Notes: a model not told the origin generated them from the sequence alone. Positions 17,834-26,895 are shown, counted from the first letter of the stretch. The stretch: 64,000 nt of DNA from an uncultured Oscillospiraceae bacterium (GCA_902492895.1 CABUNG010000002.1:154184-218183), one strand, 5' to 3'. Program-made: numbers and translations.

Positions 17834-17875
17834 CGCAAAAGAGCCAGCGGACAAAAGTCCGCCGGCTCTTTTGCG
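17834..17875. terminator. Bidirectional terminator between esterase and lysR
   Basis: An 18-pair stem with one mismatch (17834-17852 against 17857-17875) and an AAAA loop. A-tracts and T-tracts in the outer stem allow it to work for the plus-strand esterase and for the convergent LysR gene. Confidence 0.85.
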
Positions 17876-17907
17876 TCTGATACAGTCGGGGGAGGCCTGG
17901 GGAGCGA

Positions 17908-18798
17908 TCATTCCGTTAGGGCTTTCGCCATTTCCACGAATTGCAGCACATCCTGAGGGGCGTCGGCACTGTAAAGCAGCCCGTAGGGGATGCTGTATTC
18001 CCAATTGACGGGGATGGAGACGAGCGCGGGATGCACTTCGCTCCAGCATTCGATGGTCAGCAAAACCTTCCCTGTTTCGGCGCAGTGGTTGAAGACGGAT
18101 AAGTCGTAGAATGGAGGGGTGTCCTCGATGCGGATCTGCGGGTGATGCTTTTCCAAATCGTTCCGCAGAAAATCGTTCACGCCCGAGTCTCCCCGCTTGA
18201 CCATCATCAGCGTCTCGCCGTATAAGTCTTGGATATCCAGCCTTTTTTTGCCCGCCAGGCGGTGTTCACTGGATACCGCCACCATTTTTTTATATCGGCC
18301 GAGCGGAAGAAAACGGCAGCGCGCAAGCCAGGCCTTGGAATCGCACACCCCGATCAGAAAATCGAATTTCTCCCCCAATTTTTCGATTTCCGACAGGATG
18401 CCCTCGTGATTGTCCTCAAACGGAACGAGGTGCAGCTTGTAGTCGGGAAAATCCTTGTTCACCCGATACCACACATCCATGAAAGGCTTGGCCGGATTGA
18501 GCAGTGATGTGCCCACACAAAAGGTGGTGTCGCAGTCCGATACCGCCTTTTTCGCTTCGGCTACGGATTTTTTGGAATAGTCTATCATGAATTTTGCGTC
18601 GCGATACACCATGTGTCCCGCTTTTGTGAGCCGGACCCCCGCGTGGGACCGGTCGATCAGCTTCAATTCCAGATGGTTTTCGAGCGCATTGATCTGCTTC
18701 ATAACCGCGGTGGAAGAGATATACAGCCGTTCCGCCGCCTTGGTCAGGCTACCGCAGTCCGCGACGGCTATCAAGGTGTCTAAGAGGGGATTGTACAT
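17908..18798 (-). CDS. LysR-family transcriptional regulator
   Basis: The 296-residue protein starts at the ATG ending at 18798, with GGAGG seven bases upstream. The N-terminal winged helix-turn-helix (about residues 1-60, with LTKAAERLYISSTAVMKQI) is typical of LysR proteins and the rest has the periplasmic-binding-like effector fold. It is transcribed divergently from a redox operon, the standard LysR arrangement, so it probably controls that operon and itself. Two short palindromes lie between the start codons (18817-18833 and 18838-18850). The inducer is unknown. Confidence 0.92.
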   Translation of the reverse strand: MYNPLLDTLIAVADCGSLTKAAERLYISSTAVMKQINALENHLELKLIDRSHAGVRLTKAGHMVYRDAKFMIDYSKKSVAEAKKAVSDCDTTFCVGTSLLNPAKPFMDVWYRVNKDFPDYKLHLVPFEDNHEGILSEIEKLGEKFDFLIGVCDSKAWLARCRFLPLGRYKKMVAVSSEHRLAGKKRLDIQDLYGETLMMVKRGDSGVNDFLRNDLEKHHPQIRIEDTPPFYDLSVFNHCAETGKVLLTIECWSEVHPALVSIPVNWEYSIPYGLLYSADAPQDVLQFVEMAKALTE

Positions 18799-18816
18799 GA
18801 CAACACCTCCAAAGTC

Positions 18817-18850
18817 ATAAACTTTTAGTTTATACAACGATATCATATCG
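18817..18850. promoter_or_regulatory. Divergent control region with two palindromes, probable LysR box
   Basis: ATAAACT-TTT-AGTTTAT at 18817-18833 is a perfect 17-base palindrome with 7-base arms and fits the T-N11-A LysR-box shape. CGATAT-C-ATATCG at 18838-18850 is a second perfect palindrome. A TTGACA reading on the minus strand lies just beyond at about 18868-18873, so both palindromes overlap the likely lysR promoter. Confidence 0.6.
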
Positions 18851-18913
18851 GAGATTCCCTGTCAACGCCGAGGATGGTATAGTAAACGCAGAAACAGAGA
18901 CGGAGATGATGGA

Positions 18914-19423
18914 ATGGCCAAAGCGTTGATAGCCTTTTATTCGCGGGCGGATGAGAATTATGTGAGCGGTATGCTGAAAATGCTGGATGTCGGCAATACC
19001 GAGGTGGCGGCACGTATGATAAAAGAGTTGACAGGCGCGGAACTGTTTGCCATCCGGCAGGTCCATCCCTATTCGAAAAGTTATAATGAATGCATCGCCG
19101 AAGCACAAGCGGATCAGAAGCGGCAGGCCCGCCCCGAACTGAAGGCTTACCCGGACGATATGGAGTCGTATGACATCCTTTATCTGGGATTCCCGAATTA
19201 CTGGGGCACCATGCCCATGGCGGTCTTCACGTTTTTGGAGCATGTTGATTTTACCGGCAAAGTCATCAAACCCTTTTGTACCCATGAAGGCAGCGGGATG
19301 GGGACGAGCGAATCCGATATCCGGCGGCTGTGTCCCGGCGCGAAGGTGGAGACGGGACTGGCGATACATGGCAGCAGCGTGCCAAAGGCCAAACGGGATA
19401 TGGAAAGGTGGGTCAATCGATGA
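18914..19423 (+). CDS. Flavodoxin-like protein
   Basis: The 169-residue protein has the flavodoxin fold: an N-terminal beta strand and phosphate-binding loop (ALIAFYSRADEN), a YLGFPNYWGTMPMAV flavin-contact segment near 97-111 and a later PFCTHEGSGMG loop. The family usually carries FMN and moves electrons or reduces quinones. It is first in an operon opposite a LysR regulator and overlaps the next gene by four bases (ATGA). The N-terminal FMN loop is degenerate compared with the STGNT consensus, and a short insertion follows it. Confidence 0.85.
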   Translation: MAKALIAFYSRADENYVSGMLKMLDVGNTEVAARMIKELTGAELFAIRQVHPYSKSYNECIAEAQADQKRQARPELKAYPDDMESYDILYLGFPNYWGTMPMAVFTFLEHVDFTGKVIKPFCTHEGSGMGTSESDIRRLCPGAKVETGLAIHGSSVPKAKRDMERWVNR

Positions 19424-19836
19424 AACCGCAGGAAATGAGCGTCTTCCCCGCAGGGGAAGCGAACGACCTGTTCGCCGATTATTTTATCGGGCAGAGTTAT
19501 CTGGCGATGCTCTCGGATGAGCAGGTGGCCATAGGCAACGTGACCTTTGAGCCGGGATGCCGGAATCATTGGCACATCCACCGTGCCGACCGCGGAGGCG
19601 GACAAATGCTGATCGTCACGGCGGGAGAGGGCTGGTATCAGGAATGGGGACGTGAACCGCGGAAATTGAAGGCGGGGGACATGGTGCATATTCCGGCCGG
19701 TGTAAAGCATTGGCACGGAGCGGCAGCGGATGCATGGTTTCAGCATTTGGCGCTGGAAGTGCCGGGGGAAAACAGTAAAACCGAGTGGTGCGAACCGGTT
19801 TCGGATGAGGCCTATGCGGCATTGAAGGAGGGATAA
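19420..19836 (+). CDS. Cupin-domain protein
   Basis: The 138-residue single-domain cupin begins at ATG 19420, inside the stop of the flavodoxin gene. The metal-binding pattern is visible as HWHIHRADRGGGQ (about 46-58) and the second motif as GDMVHIPAGVKHWHG (about 82-96), so a bound metal is expected. Cupins of this sort often sit with carboxymuconolactone decarboxylase-like and flavodoxin genes, as here, but the reaction is not established. Confidence 0.88.
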   Translation: MKPQEMSVFPAGEANDLFADYFIGQSYLAMLSDEQVAIGNVTFEPGCRNHWHIHRADRGGGQMLIVTAGEGWYQEWGREPRKLKAGDMVHIPAGVKHWHGAAADAWFQHLALEVPGENSKTEWCEPVSDEAYAALKEG

Positions 19837-19837
19837 C

Positions 19838-20164
19838 ATGGCAAAAGTAACGGCGGGAAGGGACGAATTGGGGACCTTTGCCCCTAAGTTCGCGGAACTG
19901 AACGATGACATCCTGTTCGGTGAAGTTTGGTCCAGGGAGGACCGGCTGTCGGCCAGAGACCGAAGCATTGTCACGGTGACGGCGCTGCTGGCCGGCGGGA
20001 TCTTGGACGGCTCTCTTCGATTTCATTTGCAAAACGCCAAAAACCATGGCGTCACCAAAACCGAAATAGCGGAAATTTTGACACACGCTGCCTTTTATGC
20101 CGGCTGGCCGAAGGCCTGGGCGGCCTTTAGAATGGCAAAGGACATTTGGGAGGATCGTCTATAA
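19838..20164 (+). CDS. Carboxymuconolactone decarboxylase (CMD)-family protein
   Basis: The 108-residue all-alpha protein carries the CMD signature: DRSIVTVTALLAGG, a central RFHLQNAKNHGVTKTEIAEILTHAAFYAGWPKAW block and a C-terminal helix. It lacks the CxxC pair of AhpD-type peroxidase helpers, as is usual in this cupin-linked branch, so a peroxidase role is not supported. It starts one base after the cupin stop. A redox or detoxification role is inferred from the operon only. Confidence 0.87.
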   Translation: MAKVTAGRDELGTFAPKFAELNDDILFGEVWSREDRLSARDRSIVTVTALLAGGILDGSLRFHLQNAKNHGVTKTEIAEILTHAAFYAGWPKAWAAFRMAKDIWEDRL

Positions 20165-20214
20165 AACGGCCGGGCTTCTCCCGGTCCAATAAACAATCTT
20201 CAGGAGGTATGATG

Positions 20215-20898
20215 ATGAAAAGAGGGTTCATGATCTGGATGGCCGCGGTTTTGCTTTTCGCGGCAGCCGGGTGTACCGGTACAGAAAACAAGGGCGGAGC
20301 CTCGTCCGTAAACAATCGCAGCGATGTGTCGCAGAATACGGACAATCAGGGGTCTGAAGGGAACGACGGGTCTTCCGGACGCGCCGATCCCGAAACGCCC
20401 GGAAAAACGCTGGTAGTCTACTTTTCGGCTACGGGGACTACGGAGAGAATCGCGGGGAGCATAGCTGCCGCCACCCATGCCGACATATTTGTCGTAGAAC
20501 CCGAAGAGGCCTATACGGCAGACGACTTGGATTGGAACGACGAAAAATCCAGAGTATCCACGGAACACAGCCATCCCGAAAGCCGGGACGTGAAGCTCAA
20601 GACGGTAAAGCCGCCGGCTTTTGAAAGCTATAGCACGGTGCTGATCGGGTATCCCATTTGGTGGGGAATGGCGGCTTTTCCCGTGGAAACATTTGTCAAA
20701 GAAAATGATTTTACAGGCAAAACCGTCATACCGTTTTGCACGGCCTCTTCCTCGGATATCGGCGAAAGCGGCAAACAGCTTTCCGAACTGGCGGGAACGG
20801 GCGAATGGAGAGAGGGAAAACGATTCTACAGCCGTTCTTCTGAGGAGGACGTGCGCGAGTGGCTCGAAAGTTTCCAAATAGACTGGGGAGACGCGTAA
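20215..20898 (+). CDS. Flavodoxin-domain lipoprotein
   Basis: Of three consecutive ATGs, 20215 is chosen because it is seven bases from the AGGAGG at 20202-20207. The 227-residue product starts with a lipoprotein signal (lipobox AAGC, Cys20), a Ser/Gly/Asp-rich spacer, and from about residue 62 a flavodoxin domain with the phosphate loop YFSATGTTER and the GYPIWWGMAAFP flavin segment. It would be an extracytoplasmic flavodoxin, paralogous to the cytoplasmic one three genes upstream. It overlaps the aldo/keto reductase gene by one base. Confidence 0.87.
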   Translation: MKRGFMIWMAAVLLFAAAGCTGTENKGGASSVNNRSDVSQNTDNQGSEGNDGSSGRADPETPGKTLVVYFSATGTTERIAGSIAAATHADIFVVEPEEAYTADDLDWNDEKSRVSTEHSHPESRDVKLKTVKPPAFESYSTVLIGYPIWWGMAAFPVETFVKENDFTGKTVIPFCTASSSDIGESGKQLSELAGTGEWREGKRFYSRSSEEDVREWLESFQIDWGDA

Positions 20899-21785
20899 TG
20901 GACTATGTCACACTGTCAAACGGCGTGCAGATGCCGATGTTGGGATATGGGGTCTATCAGATCACGCGCGGCGAATGCGAACGCTGTGTACGGGACGCGC
21001 TGAAAGCGGGATACCGTTCGATCGATACGGCGCAGGCTTACTTGAATGAGCGGGAAGTCGGCCTGGCCATCCAAAAATCGGGAATCGCCAGAAAAGACCT
21101 TTTTGTGACATCAAAGGTTTGGATTGAGAATTACGGCTATGAGAACTGCAAAAAATCCGTGGAAGAGTCTTTGAAAAAGCTGCAGACCGACTATCTTGAC
21201 CTCATGCTTTTGCATCAGCCGTTTTCCGATTATTACGGGGCGTGGAGAGCCTTGGAAGATCTATATGACGAAGGGAAACTGCGCGCCATCGGCATCTCCA
21301 ACTTTTACCCCGACCGCATGGTGGATCTGGCTTCCTTTTCCAGGATCCGGCCCATGGTCAATCAGGTGGAAACGCACCCTTTTCACCAGCAGGCGGCGGC
21401 CAAAGCCTATATGGAGAAATACGGCGTGCAGATCGAGGCGTGGGCGCCTTTCGGAGAGGGGCGCGGCGGTTTGTTCGAAAACGCCGTACTCAAAGACATC
21501 GGAGAGACATACGGCAAAACGGCGGCACAGGTGATGCTCCGCTGGCATATTCAGCGCGGCGTGGTGGCCATTCCGAAATCCACGCATTTTGAACGGATGG
21601 AGGAAAATATCCGGATATTCGATTTTGAGCTGGCCGAAAGCGATATGGAAAAAATAGCGGCATTGGATCAAGCGGAGAGTTCCTTCTTTTCCCATTATGA
21701 TCCCGCTACGGTCGAATGGTTTGTCAAAATGGTTGGAGAGAGAAAGATCAACCAGGACTGCAGCAAAGACACAAAAAGCCGGTAA
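20898..21785 (+). CDS. Aldo/keto reductase
   Basis: NADPH-dependent carbonyl reductase of the AKR superfamily, 295 residues, starting at the ATG overlapping the previous stop (TAATG). The catalytic tetrad is intact: Asp in SIDTAQAY, Tyr in AYLNE, Lys in VTSKVW and His in LMLLHQP. The nucleotide-binding IPKSTHFERMEEN segment is present near 230-242. It is the last gene of the LysR-linked redox operon. The physiological substrate is unknown. Confidence 0.93.
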   Translation: MDYVTLSNGVQMPMLGYGVYQITRGECERCVRDALKAGYRSIDTAQAYLNEREVGLAIQKSGIARKDLFVTSKVWIENYGYENCKKSVEESLKKLQTDYLDLMLLHQPFSDYYGAWRALEDLYDEGKLRAIGISNFYPDRMVDLASFSRIRPMVNQVETHPFHQQAAAKAYMEKYGVQIEAWAPFGEGRGGLFENAVLKDIGETYGKTAAQVMLRWHIQRGVVAIPKSTHFERMEENIRIFDFELAESDMEKIAALDQAESSFFSHYDPATVEWFVKMVGERKINQDCSKDTKSR

Positions 21786-22143
21786 CGATCCTGCGCCTGC
21801 AGAGTACCCTCAACCGGCCGATGCTGCGGGCGGACGCCGAAAAAAGAGGCGGCCCCGTTTATACGGGACCACCTTTTTTATTCGATATCTTCGTCGCCAT
21901 CTGTTGCATTCCTGCAAACGGAGCCTGGTCGAACGGCCGCCTTTATCGTCGAAGCGCACGATACCTTTTACTTGGCAAAGCATAAAAAACGGGCCCTTCG
22001 GCAGTCGAAGGACCCGTTTTCTATGCTATTTTATATACAATATGAAATAATTCGACAGTATTCAACGTTTTGTATCCAGCTTCTCTGCACGGCATATCAA
22101 CCATTGAGGCCGAGCGGCGAGGGGATTGCGCAGGAAATCGGTC
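21786..22143. other. Intergenic region with two terminators
   Basis: No convincing gene. An imperfect hairpin at 21849-21874 is followed by T6 and would end the aldo/keto reductase operon. A stronger hairpin at 21986-22020 (14 pairs, one mismatch, A-tract and T-tract outside) suits both directions and would also terminate the minus-strand DUF4956 gene, although it lies 120 bases past that stop. Confidence 0.7.
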
Positions 22144-22812
22144 TTACAGCCCGAATTCGCCCTCATAGCTCACCAGACTGGCATCGAGGACACCGTCCAC
22201 CTGCAGGAACCGGTCGATGGTAGCCATTTCGCTGTCCTTGAGCGAGATTTCCAGGGTCAGTTCCGCGCCGTCCCGGGTCATGGTGCGGGACTTGACCCGA
22301 TGACGGGGCAGGGTTTTGAGGGCTTTGCCGATATTGGCGGATTTTTCGGGCTCATACCGCAGCACCAGCAGGTAGGGGCTCTGAAGCTTCTTGTGGAACA
22401 GGGAGATGACGAAATAGAGCAGCCCCACACCGAAGCAGGCAAAGGCGCCGACGAGATACTGCCCGGCCCCCGTCATGATGCCGCAGGTGATGCTCCAGAA
22501 CATGAACACCGTGTCGACCGGGTCCTTGATGGCGGTGCGGAACCGGACGATGGACAGGGCGCCGACCATACCGAGGGACAAAGCCAGATTCGAACTGATG
22601 GTGCGGATGACCAGGGCCGTGACCATGGCGAGGAGAACCAGTGAAAAGGCGAAACCCTTGGAATAGAGTACCCCGCGGAAGGTCTGGCGGTAAACGAGAA
22701 GGATGAAGATGCCCATTAGGAACGCCACCCCGACCGACAGCGCCATCTGTCCTACCGTCACGCTCTCGAACTGCTCGAGCACGCTTTTCTTGATCATGTC
22801 CATAAAACTCAT
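22144..22812 (-). CDS. DUF4956 membrane protein
   Basis: The 222-residue protein has about four hydrophobic segments and the diagnostic block GALSIVRFRTAIKDPVDTVFMFW (about 85-107), then a soluble C-terminal domain of beta-alpha type. AAAGGAGG lies seven bases from the start. This family regularly accompanies VTC-domain and CotH proteins, which are the next two genes here. Its role is unknown; a membrane partner for a polyphosphate- or coat-kinase-related system has been suggested only by association. Confidence 0.9.
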   Translation of the reverse strand: MSFMDMIKKSVLEQFESVTVGQMALSVGVAFLMGIFILLVYRQTFRGVLYSKGFAFSLVLLAMVTALVIRTISSNLALSLGMVGALSIVRFRTAIKDPVDTVFMFWSITCGIMTGAGQYLVGAFACFGVGLLYFVISLFHKKLQSPYLLVLRYEPEKSANIGKALKTLPRHRVKSRTMTRDGAELTLEISLKDSEMATIDRFLQVDGVLDASLVSYEGEFGL

Positions 22813-22840
22813 GGGATTTCCTCCTTTATAGTAGGCCGGG

Positions 22841-23515
22841 TCACTGCAGGCCGCGGCAAAGTTCGTACTTGGATATGGCGCAGCGGGAAGCGGACAGGGG
22901 CCGCAGCAGCTGCCGCACGGTGTAAGGCAGGGCGTCGTCGTATTTCACCTCGAGAACCAGCCGGTCTCCCGGCAGCACAGGCAGAGTGAACGGCTCGGAG
23001 CTGAACAAATCGGTGCGGTACTGCCCCGAATGCAGTCCGCTGTCCAGCGTGATCCGCACATCCCGGAATACATACGCCTCCCTCGTGTAATCCACGATCA
23101 CGGCCGGGCGCAGCAGACGGGTGCGGGCCATGAGATAAAAATGGCGCAGCAGGGGGTCCTCGCTGTTCAGAAACGGCCAAATGTCGCCCGCGAGAATGGC
23201 GTCGGCCTGTTCCCTCGTCAGGGGCGCGCTTTTCTTCCGCGTCAGGGAGCCGATCTTCTGTTTGAGTTCCAGACGGATGAAGCGGTCGTCCATGTCATAG
23301 AACCGGATGCGGAATTTCTCCCGTTTTTCCACCCCTTCGATTTTGTCGAGCAGGCCGCTTTGGAGATAGTCGTCGAAATAGAGGCTGCGGATGAAATAGC
23401 GGCCGTCTTCACCGGCGTGGCCGTCCCGCGGGAGCCCCGCGCGCAGGCGGCCCTGGAGCATCCGGGCGCCGGCGGTGCTGATAAAGAATTTTTCCTCATG
23501 CCGGAAACCGTCCAA
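22841..23515 (-). CDS. VTC-domain protein (polyphosphate polymerase domain)
   Basis: The 224-residue protein carries the VTC tunnel-fold signature: an early RHEEKFFI strand, IRSLYFDD, EKFRIRFY, RLELKQKIG, and a late LVLEVKYDD with conserved basic and acidic residues that in the eukaryotic Vtc4 domain bind nucleotide, metal and polyphosphate. The start is a TTG at 23513-23515, six bases from AGGAGGG. It is soluble and sits between CotH and DUF4956 genes in one transcript. Polyphosphate synthesis is predicted from family only. Confidence 0.88.
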   Translation of the reverse strand: MDGFRHEEKFFISTAGARMLQGRLRAGLPRDGHAGEDGRYFIRSLYFDDYLQSGLLDKIEGVEKREKFRIRFYDMDDRFIRLELKQKIGSLTRKKSAPLTREQADAILAGDIWPFLNSEDPLLRHFYLMARTRLLRPAVIVDYTREAYVFRDVRITLDSGLHSGQYRTDLFSSEPFTLPVLPGDRLVLEVKYDDALPYTVRQLLRPLSASRCAISKYELCRGLQ

Positions 23516-23527
23516 CCAAAACCCTCC

Positions 23528-26467
23528 TCAGCCGAACACGGCGGTGATTTCCTCGTCGCTCAGGGCGAGGATGGCGCGGAGCTGGCTGCTCGTACGCACT
23601 TCGTTTTCAAGCGTCGCCTGGCGTCCCCGCACGAAGGTGCGCAGCCCCTCCACCCGGGACGGCCAGCTGCCGGACGATCCGCCCCATTTGTCGAGATCCC
23701 GCCCGATTTCCGGCCGGATCCACTGCTCGAACCGGTCGATGTGCGCGATCATGTTGTCCGGGGTAAAGACGTTTTGCATCAAGTAGGCCATGCGGTCGAT
23801 GAAGGTGGCCCGGAAATCGGCGTTCTTCAGCAGGCGGTTGACAAGGGTGGTGCTCAGGCTGTGGGCGGCGCCTGTCCCGGCCGGATTCAGTATGTGGAAG
23901 AAGCCGTAGGGATCCGCGGCTCTTTGGAACCCCAGGTCCACGTCGTATACGATCCAGTGAAAGCGCCCTCCGTCGTAATCGGGCGACCGGAAAAAGCGGA
24001 TGTTGCCGCTGTCCTGATTGCCGCAGTAAGCTTCGCTGATTAAATAATCGCAGTAGCTCTCGACGTTCATGCGTTCGGTGACAAACGCGTAATTCGCGGC
24101 ATCGGCCATATCGTGGGTCTTGACAAAATTGAGAAGCTCGAGATACGCCGCATCGCTGCCCGCATTCACGGTTTTATTCCCCTGCAGCATATCCACGGTA
24201 TCGGCCGACACTCCGCAGTGGGAGGCGACATAGTCGGCGTTGAGGCGTTCCCGGATATACCGGATGCCGTAATATTCGCCGTTTAAGTACATCACGACCG
24301 GCCGGAAGGCCTGGACGAAACCGACCCCCGCGTCGTCGAGGACGCTTGTGAACATGGCGTCCTTCATCACGGTGAGAAGACGGTCCTGACCCGAGGTGCG
24401 CAGGATGAGGTTGTCGTACTCGTCGAACTCCCGCGTATCGAAAACCGGATAATCGAGATGGGAAGCGCCGTAGCAGTCCCGGAAATTCAGGGCGAGAGAC
24501 TTTTTTTCATAGATGCGGGACATGCCGCCGAACACCTTGAGGCCGCAGTCGACCGAGAAACCCGCGTCGCTCCCGCCGGGGCCGTCCTTCGAGAGCAGCT
24601 CGACATGGGCGAACCGTTCCCAGTCCTGAAAAAAGTTGGCGCCGTTGTACGGATAGGTGGCCGATCCCTTGCCGAGGACGAGAATGCCTTTGTCATGGCT
24701 GAATAAACCGTCCGGATCCGAGGTGACGCTGACGACGTCCAGCGTGTGGTTTTCCCCTATAATATAGGAAAACGTGGAGCAGGCACTCGGCACCGCGCCG
24801 GATTCCAGAGATACCACCCGCAGGGAGGCCGTTTTATCGAGGGTGATGGGACCGGTATAGCGGGCGCTCGCTGCGGTGGGCACCGTACCGTCCGTGGTAT
24901 AAACCAGATTGTCCCCGAGCAGGGTGACTTCGAGCGGCCCCGCCGCATAGACCCCCGCGGGCGTGGCAGCCCTGGGAGCGGAGGCGAGACGGCGCAGCCC
25001 GCCTGTGTTGGCGGCGCCGGGGGTGGGGTCGGAGAAGTAGAAGAGGCCGGGTTCACCGTCCATCCGGCCGCGGCTGACGTTCATGGGCAGGCCGGTATAG
25101 GAGACGCCGTCCTGCAGCCGGCCGTCCCCGTCGTAGAGATATACCGCGCCGTCCCCGTTCAGATTGAAGTTCGTCTGGCGGTTGCGGGCGTTCGGGAGGT
25201 TGGCTTCGTTGCAGTAAAACACCAGATATCCCCCGGCCGGCAGCGTGACATCGGGCAGGGGAAAGAGTCCGGGCAGTTCCGGATCGTCGGTCAGGAAGAG
25301 GCCCTTGAGGCTGACCGGGGCGTCCGAGACGTTGTGCAGTTCAACCCAGTCGCTGCGGTCGATGGCGCCGTACCGGGTGTTGCGGGACATGATTTCCGAG
25401 ATCCGGATGGAGGAGGGCCGGCGGGCATCCAGATCCGCCGCATAAGCGAGCGCCCCCTCCTCGGTGTTGGGCTGCCCGGGGGAAGGGCTGCCGACCGACC
25501 AAAGGCCGTCCTCGCTGCGCAGGAGCGCCGTATCCGCCGCCAGGCCGTTGATCTCCACTTTGTCGGTCAGTACCCCGTCCGGCGTGGAGAGAAAAACGGT
25601 ATCGCTCGACCGGTTGATGCGGAAAGGCGCGTGGAGTTCGTCCGGATCGGCGGAATGCCCCTTGCCCGAGGCAAAAACCAGCGCGGTTTCCCCCGGGGCG
25701 AGGGTCAGAGCGGGAAACCGCCATTTCAGCGGTTCGTCCGAATCGTCGGTCAGGCCGTAGCCCCGCAGGTCTACGGGTTCGTCCGACCGGTTGAGCACTT
25801 CGATATAATCGGGATATGTACCGTCGCCGTCGGGAAGGGTGACGGTGTTTTTCGCCATGACTTCGTTGAGAACGACGGCGCCGGTCGTTCCGGTCCTGGT
25901 GGCGAGATAGGCGGCGTAGCCCTCGTCCGTGTTCGGGTATCCCGGGGTGCTGTGGGCCGATTCGACAAATCCGGCCTGCGTCCGCACGGCCGAGACGTTG
26001 GTCTGCAGCTGGATAGTGACGGTGGAATCCTCCACCTGGCCCGAGGCGTCCTTGAGGGAGAGGGTTTCCCCGCCGGCCGCTTTCAGCCGGAAATCCGCGT
26101 GCAGCGGATCCTTGCCGTCCCCGTCGCAGAAAACGACGAGATACTCGCCGGCGTCCAGGGTGCGGGACGGGAACAGCCAGGTGGTGTTGCCGTCGGTCAG
26201 GGCCCATCCGCCGAGCGATATGCGGCCGTCCGTCGTGTTGTGCAGCTCGACCCAGTCGCTGAACAGGCCGTTTTCGTCCGGAAAGGCAGCGCTGTTGCTG
26301 GTCATATACTCCGAAATTTCCACCCGGGCCTGCAGAAGCGGGCCGCCCGTTTCAATCGTCCGGCCGGACGAGAAAACCGAGCCCAGCACGAACAGCAGGA
26401 CAAGGCCGGCCAGCGAAGCGGCGATCAAAGCCCGTCGGTTGCGGGCAGATGTTTTGGCAGTGGACAT
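23528..26467 (-). CDS. CotH kinase-family protein with three lamin-tail domains
   Basis: The 979-residue exported protein starts at the ATG ending at 26467, eight bases from AAGGAG. An N-terminal signal or anchor helix (about 12-34) is followed by three lamin-tail domains, recognisable from the repeated I-x-E-x-M-(S/T/A)-x-N opening and (D)WVELHN/DYIEVLN strand (about 45-185, 195-330 and 340-480). A CotH domain occupies roughly 570-900, with the DVDLGF motif near its end. CotH of spore formers is an atypical protein kinase. It is first in the CotH-VTC-DUF4956 operon. An extracellular adhesive or surface-modifying role is inference. Confidence 0.88.
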   Translation of the reverse strand: MSTAKTSARNRRALIAASLAGLVLLFVLGSVFSSGRTIETGGPLLQARVEISEYMTSNSAAFPDENGLFSDWVELHNTTDGRISLGGWALTDGNTTWLFPSRTLDAGEYLVVFCDGDGKDPLHADFRLKAAGGETLSLKDASGQVEDSTVTIQLQTNVSAVRTQAGFVESAHSTPGYPNTDEGYAAYLATRTGTTGAVVLNEVMAKNTVTLPDGDGTYPDYIEVLNRSDEPVDLRGYGLTDDSDEPLKWRFPALTLAPGETALVFASGKGHSADPDELHAPFRINRSSDTVFLSTPDGVLTDKVEINGLAADTALLRSEDGLWSVGSPSPGQPNTEEGALAYAADLDARRPSSIRISEIMSRNTRYGAIDRSDWVELHNVSDAPVSLKGLFLTDDPELPGLFPLPDVTLPAGGYLVFYCNEANLPNARNRQTNFNLNGDGAVYLYDGDGRLQDGVSYTGLPMNVSRGRMDGEPGLFYFSDPTPGAANTGGLRRLASAPRAATPAGVYAAGPLEVTLLGDNLVYTTDGTVPTAASARYTGPITLDKTASLRVVSLESGAVPSACSTFSYIIGENHTLDVVSVTSDPDGLFSHDKGILVLGKGSATYPYNGANFFQDWERFAHVELLSKDGPGGSDAGFSVDCGLKVFGGMSRIYEKKSLALNFRDCYGASHLDYPVFDTREFDEYDNLILRTSGQDRLLTVMKDAMFTSVLDDAGVGFVQAFRPVVMYLNGEYYGIRYIRERLNADYVASHCGVSADTVDMLQGNKTVNAGSDAAYLELLNFVKTHDMADAANYAFVTERMNVESYCDYLISEAYCGNQDSGNIRFFRSPDYDGGRFHWIVYDVDLGFQRAADPYGFFHILNPAGTGAAHSLSTTLVNRLLKNADFRATFIDRMAYLMQNVFTPDNMIAHIDRFEQWIRPEIGRDLDKWGGSSGSWPSRVEGLRTFVRGRQATLENEVRTSSQLRAILALSDEEITAVFG

Positions 26468-26681
26468 GACGGCATCTCCTTTGCGCATGGATGATTGGTG
26501 CCGGGCGGGCATGACGATGACGGGACAGGCCGCCTGTCACATGGTATGCCGGATCCCGTTGCCGTATGATGAAAAAGCGGAGCGGGGATGCCCAGGCGAA
26601 AAAAAGGCGGATTCGACAAATTTTGCGGAAAAGAGGGCGAAAGCCCTCCGTATTTGTTGAACGCGCACGGCATTTGTGTCC

Positions 26682-26690
26682 AGTATACCA
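26682..26690 (-). promoter_or_regulatory. Extended -10 promoter for the CotH operon
   Basis: TG-G-TATACT on the minus strand, an extended -10 element; no good -35. The start codon is about 215 bases away, leaving a leader of roughly 200 bases. The same TGGTATACTGG word precedes the XRE gene at 37659. Confidence 0.45.
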
Positions 26691-26789
26691 CATAAAAAGC
26701 CGCTTTTCCATCCCAGAATCCTGGTCAAATGTAATAAAATATCGTAGAAAATTCATGAAGATGCACGGGCTGGGCATAGTAAAAAACAG

Positions 26790-26818
26790 TTGAGGCTGTG
26801 GGCGGTTTGTGATAAAAT
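26790..26818 (+). promoter_or_regulatory. Sigma-A promoter of the V-ATPase operon
   Basis: TTGAGG at 26790-26795 and TAAAAT at 26813-26818 with a 17-base spacer. It is the best match in the 428-base gap between the divergent CotH and V-ATPase operons, about 78 bases before the first start codon. The rest of that gap shows no gene. Confidence 0.65.
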
Positions 26819-26895
26819 GGAAACATCTGTTAACAAAGGGAAATCCGGACGGGTGCAGCCATCCGGTGGAATCCTGACAAAAGGCCGGTGAAAAC

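Noticed and set aside
19838..20164. Missing CxxC in the CMD-family protein as a sign of lost activity
   Set aside because: The cupin- and flavodoxin-linked branch of the family normally lacks it, so this is not a defect.
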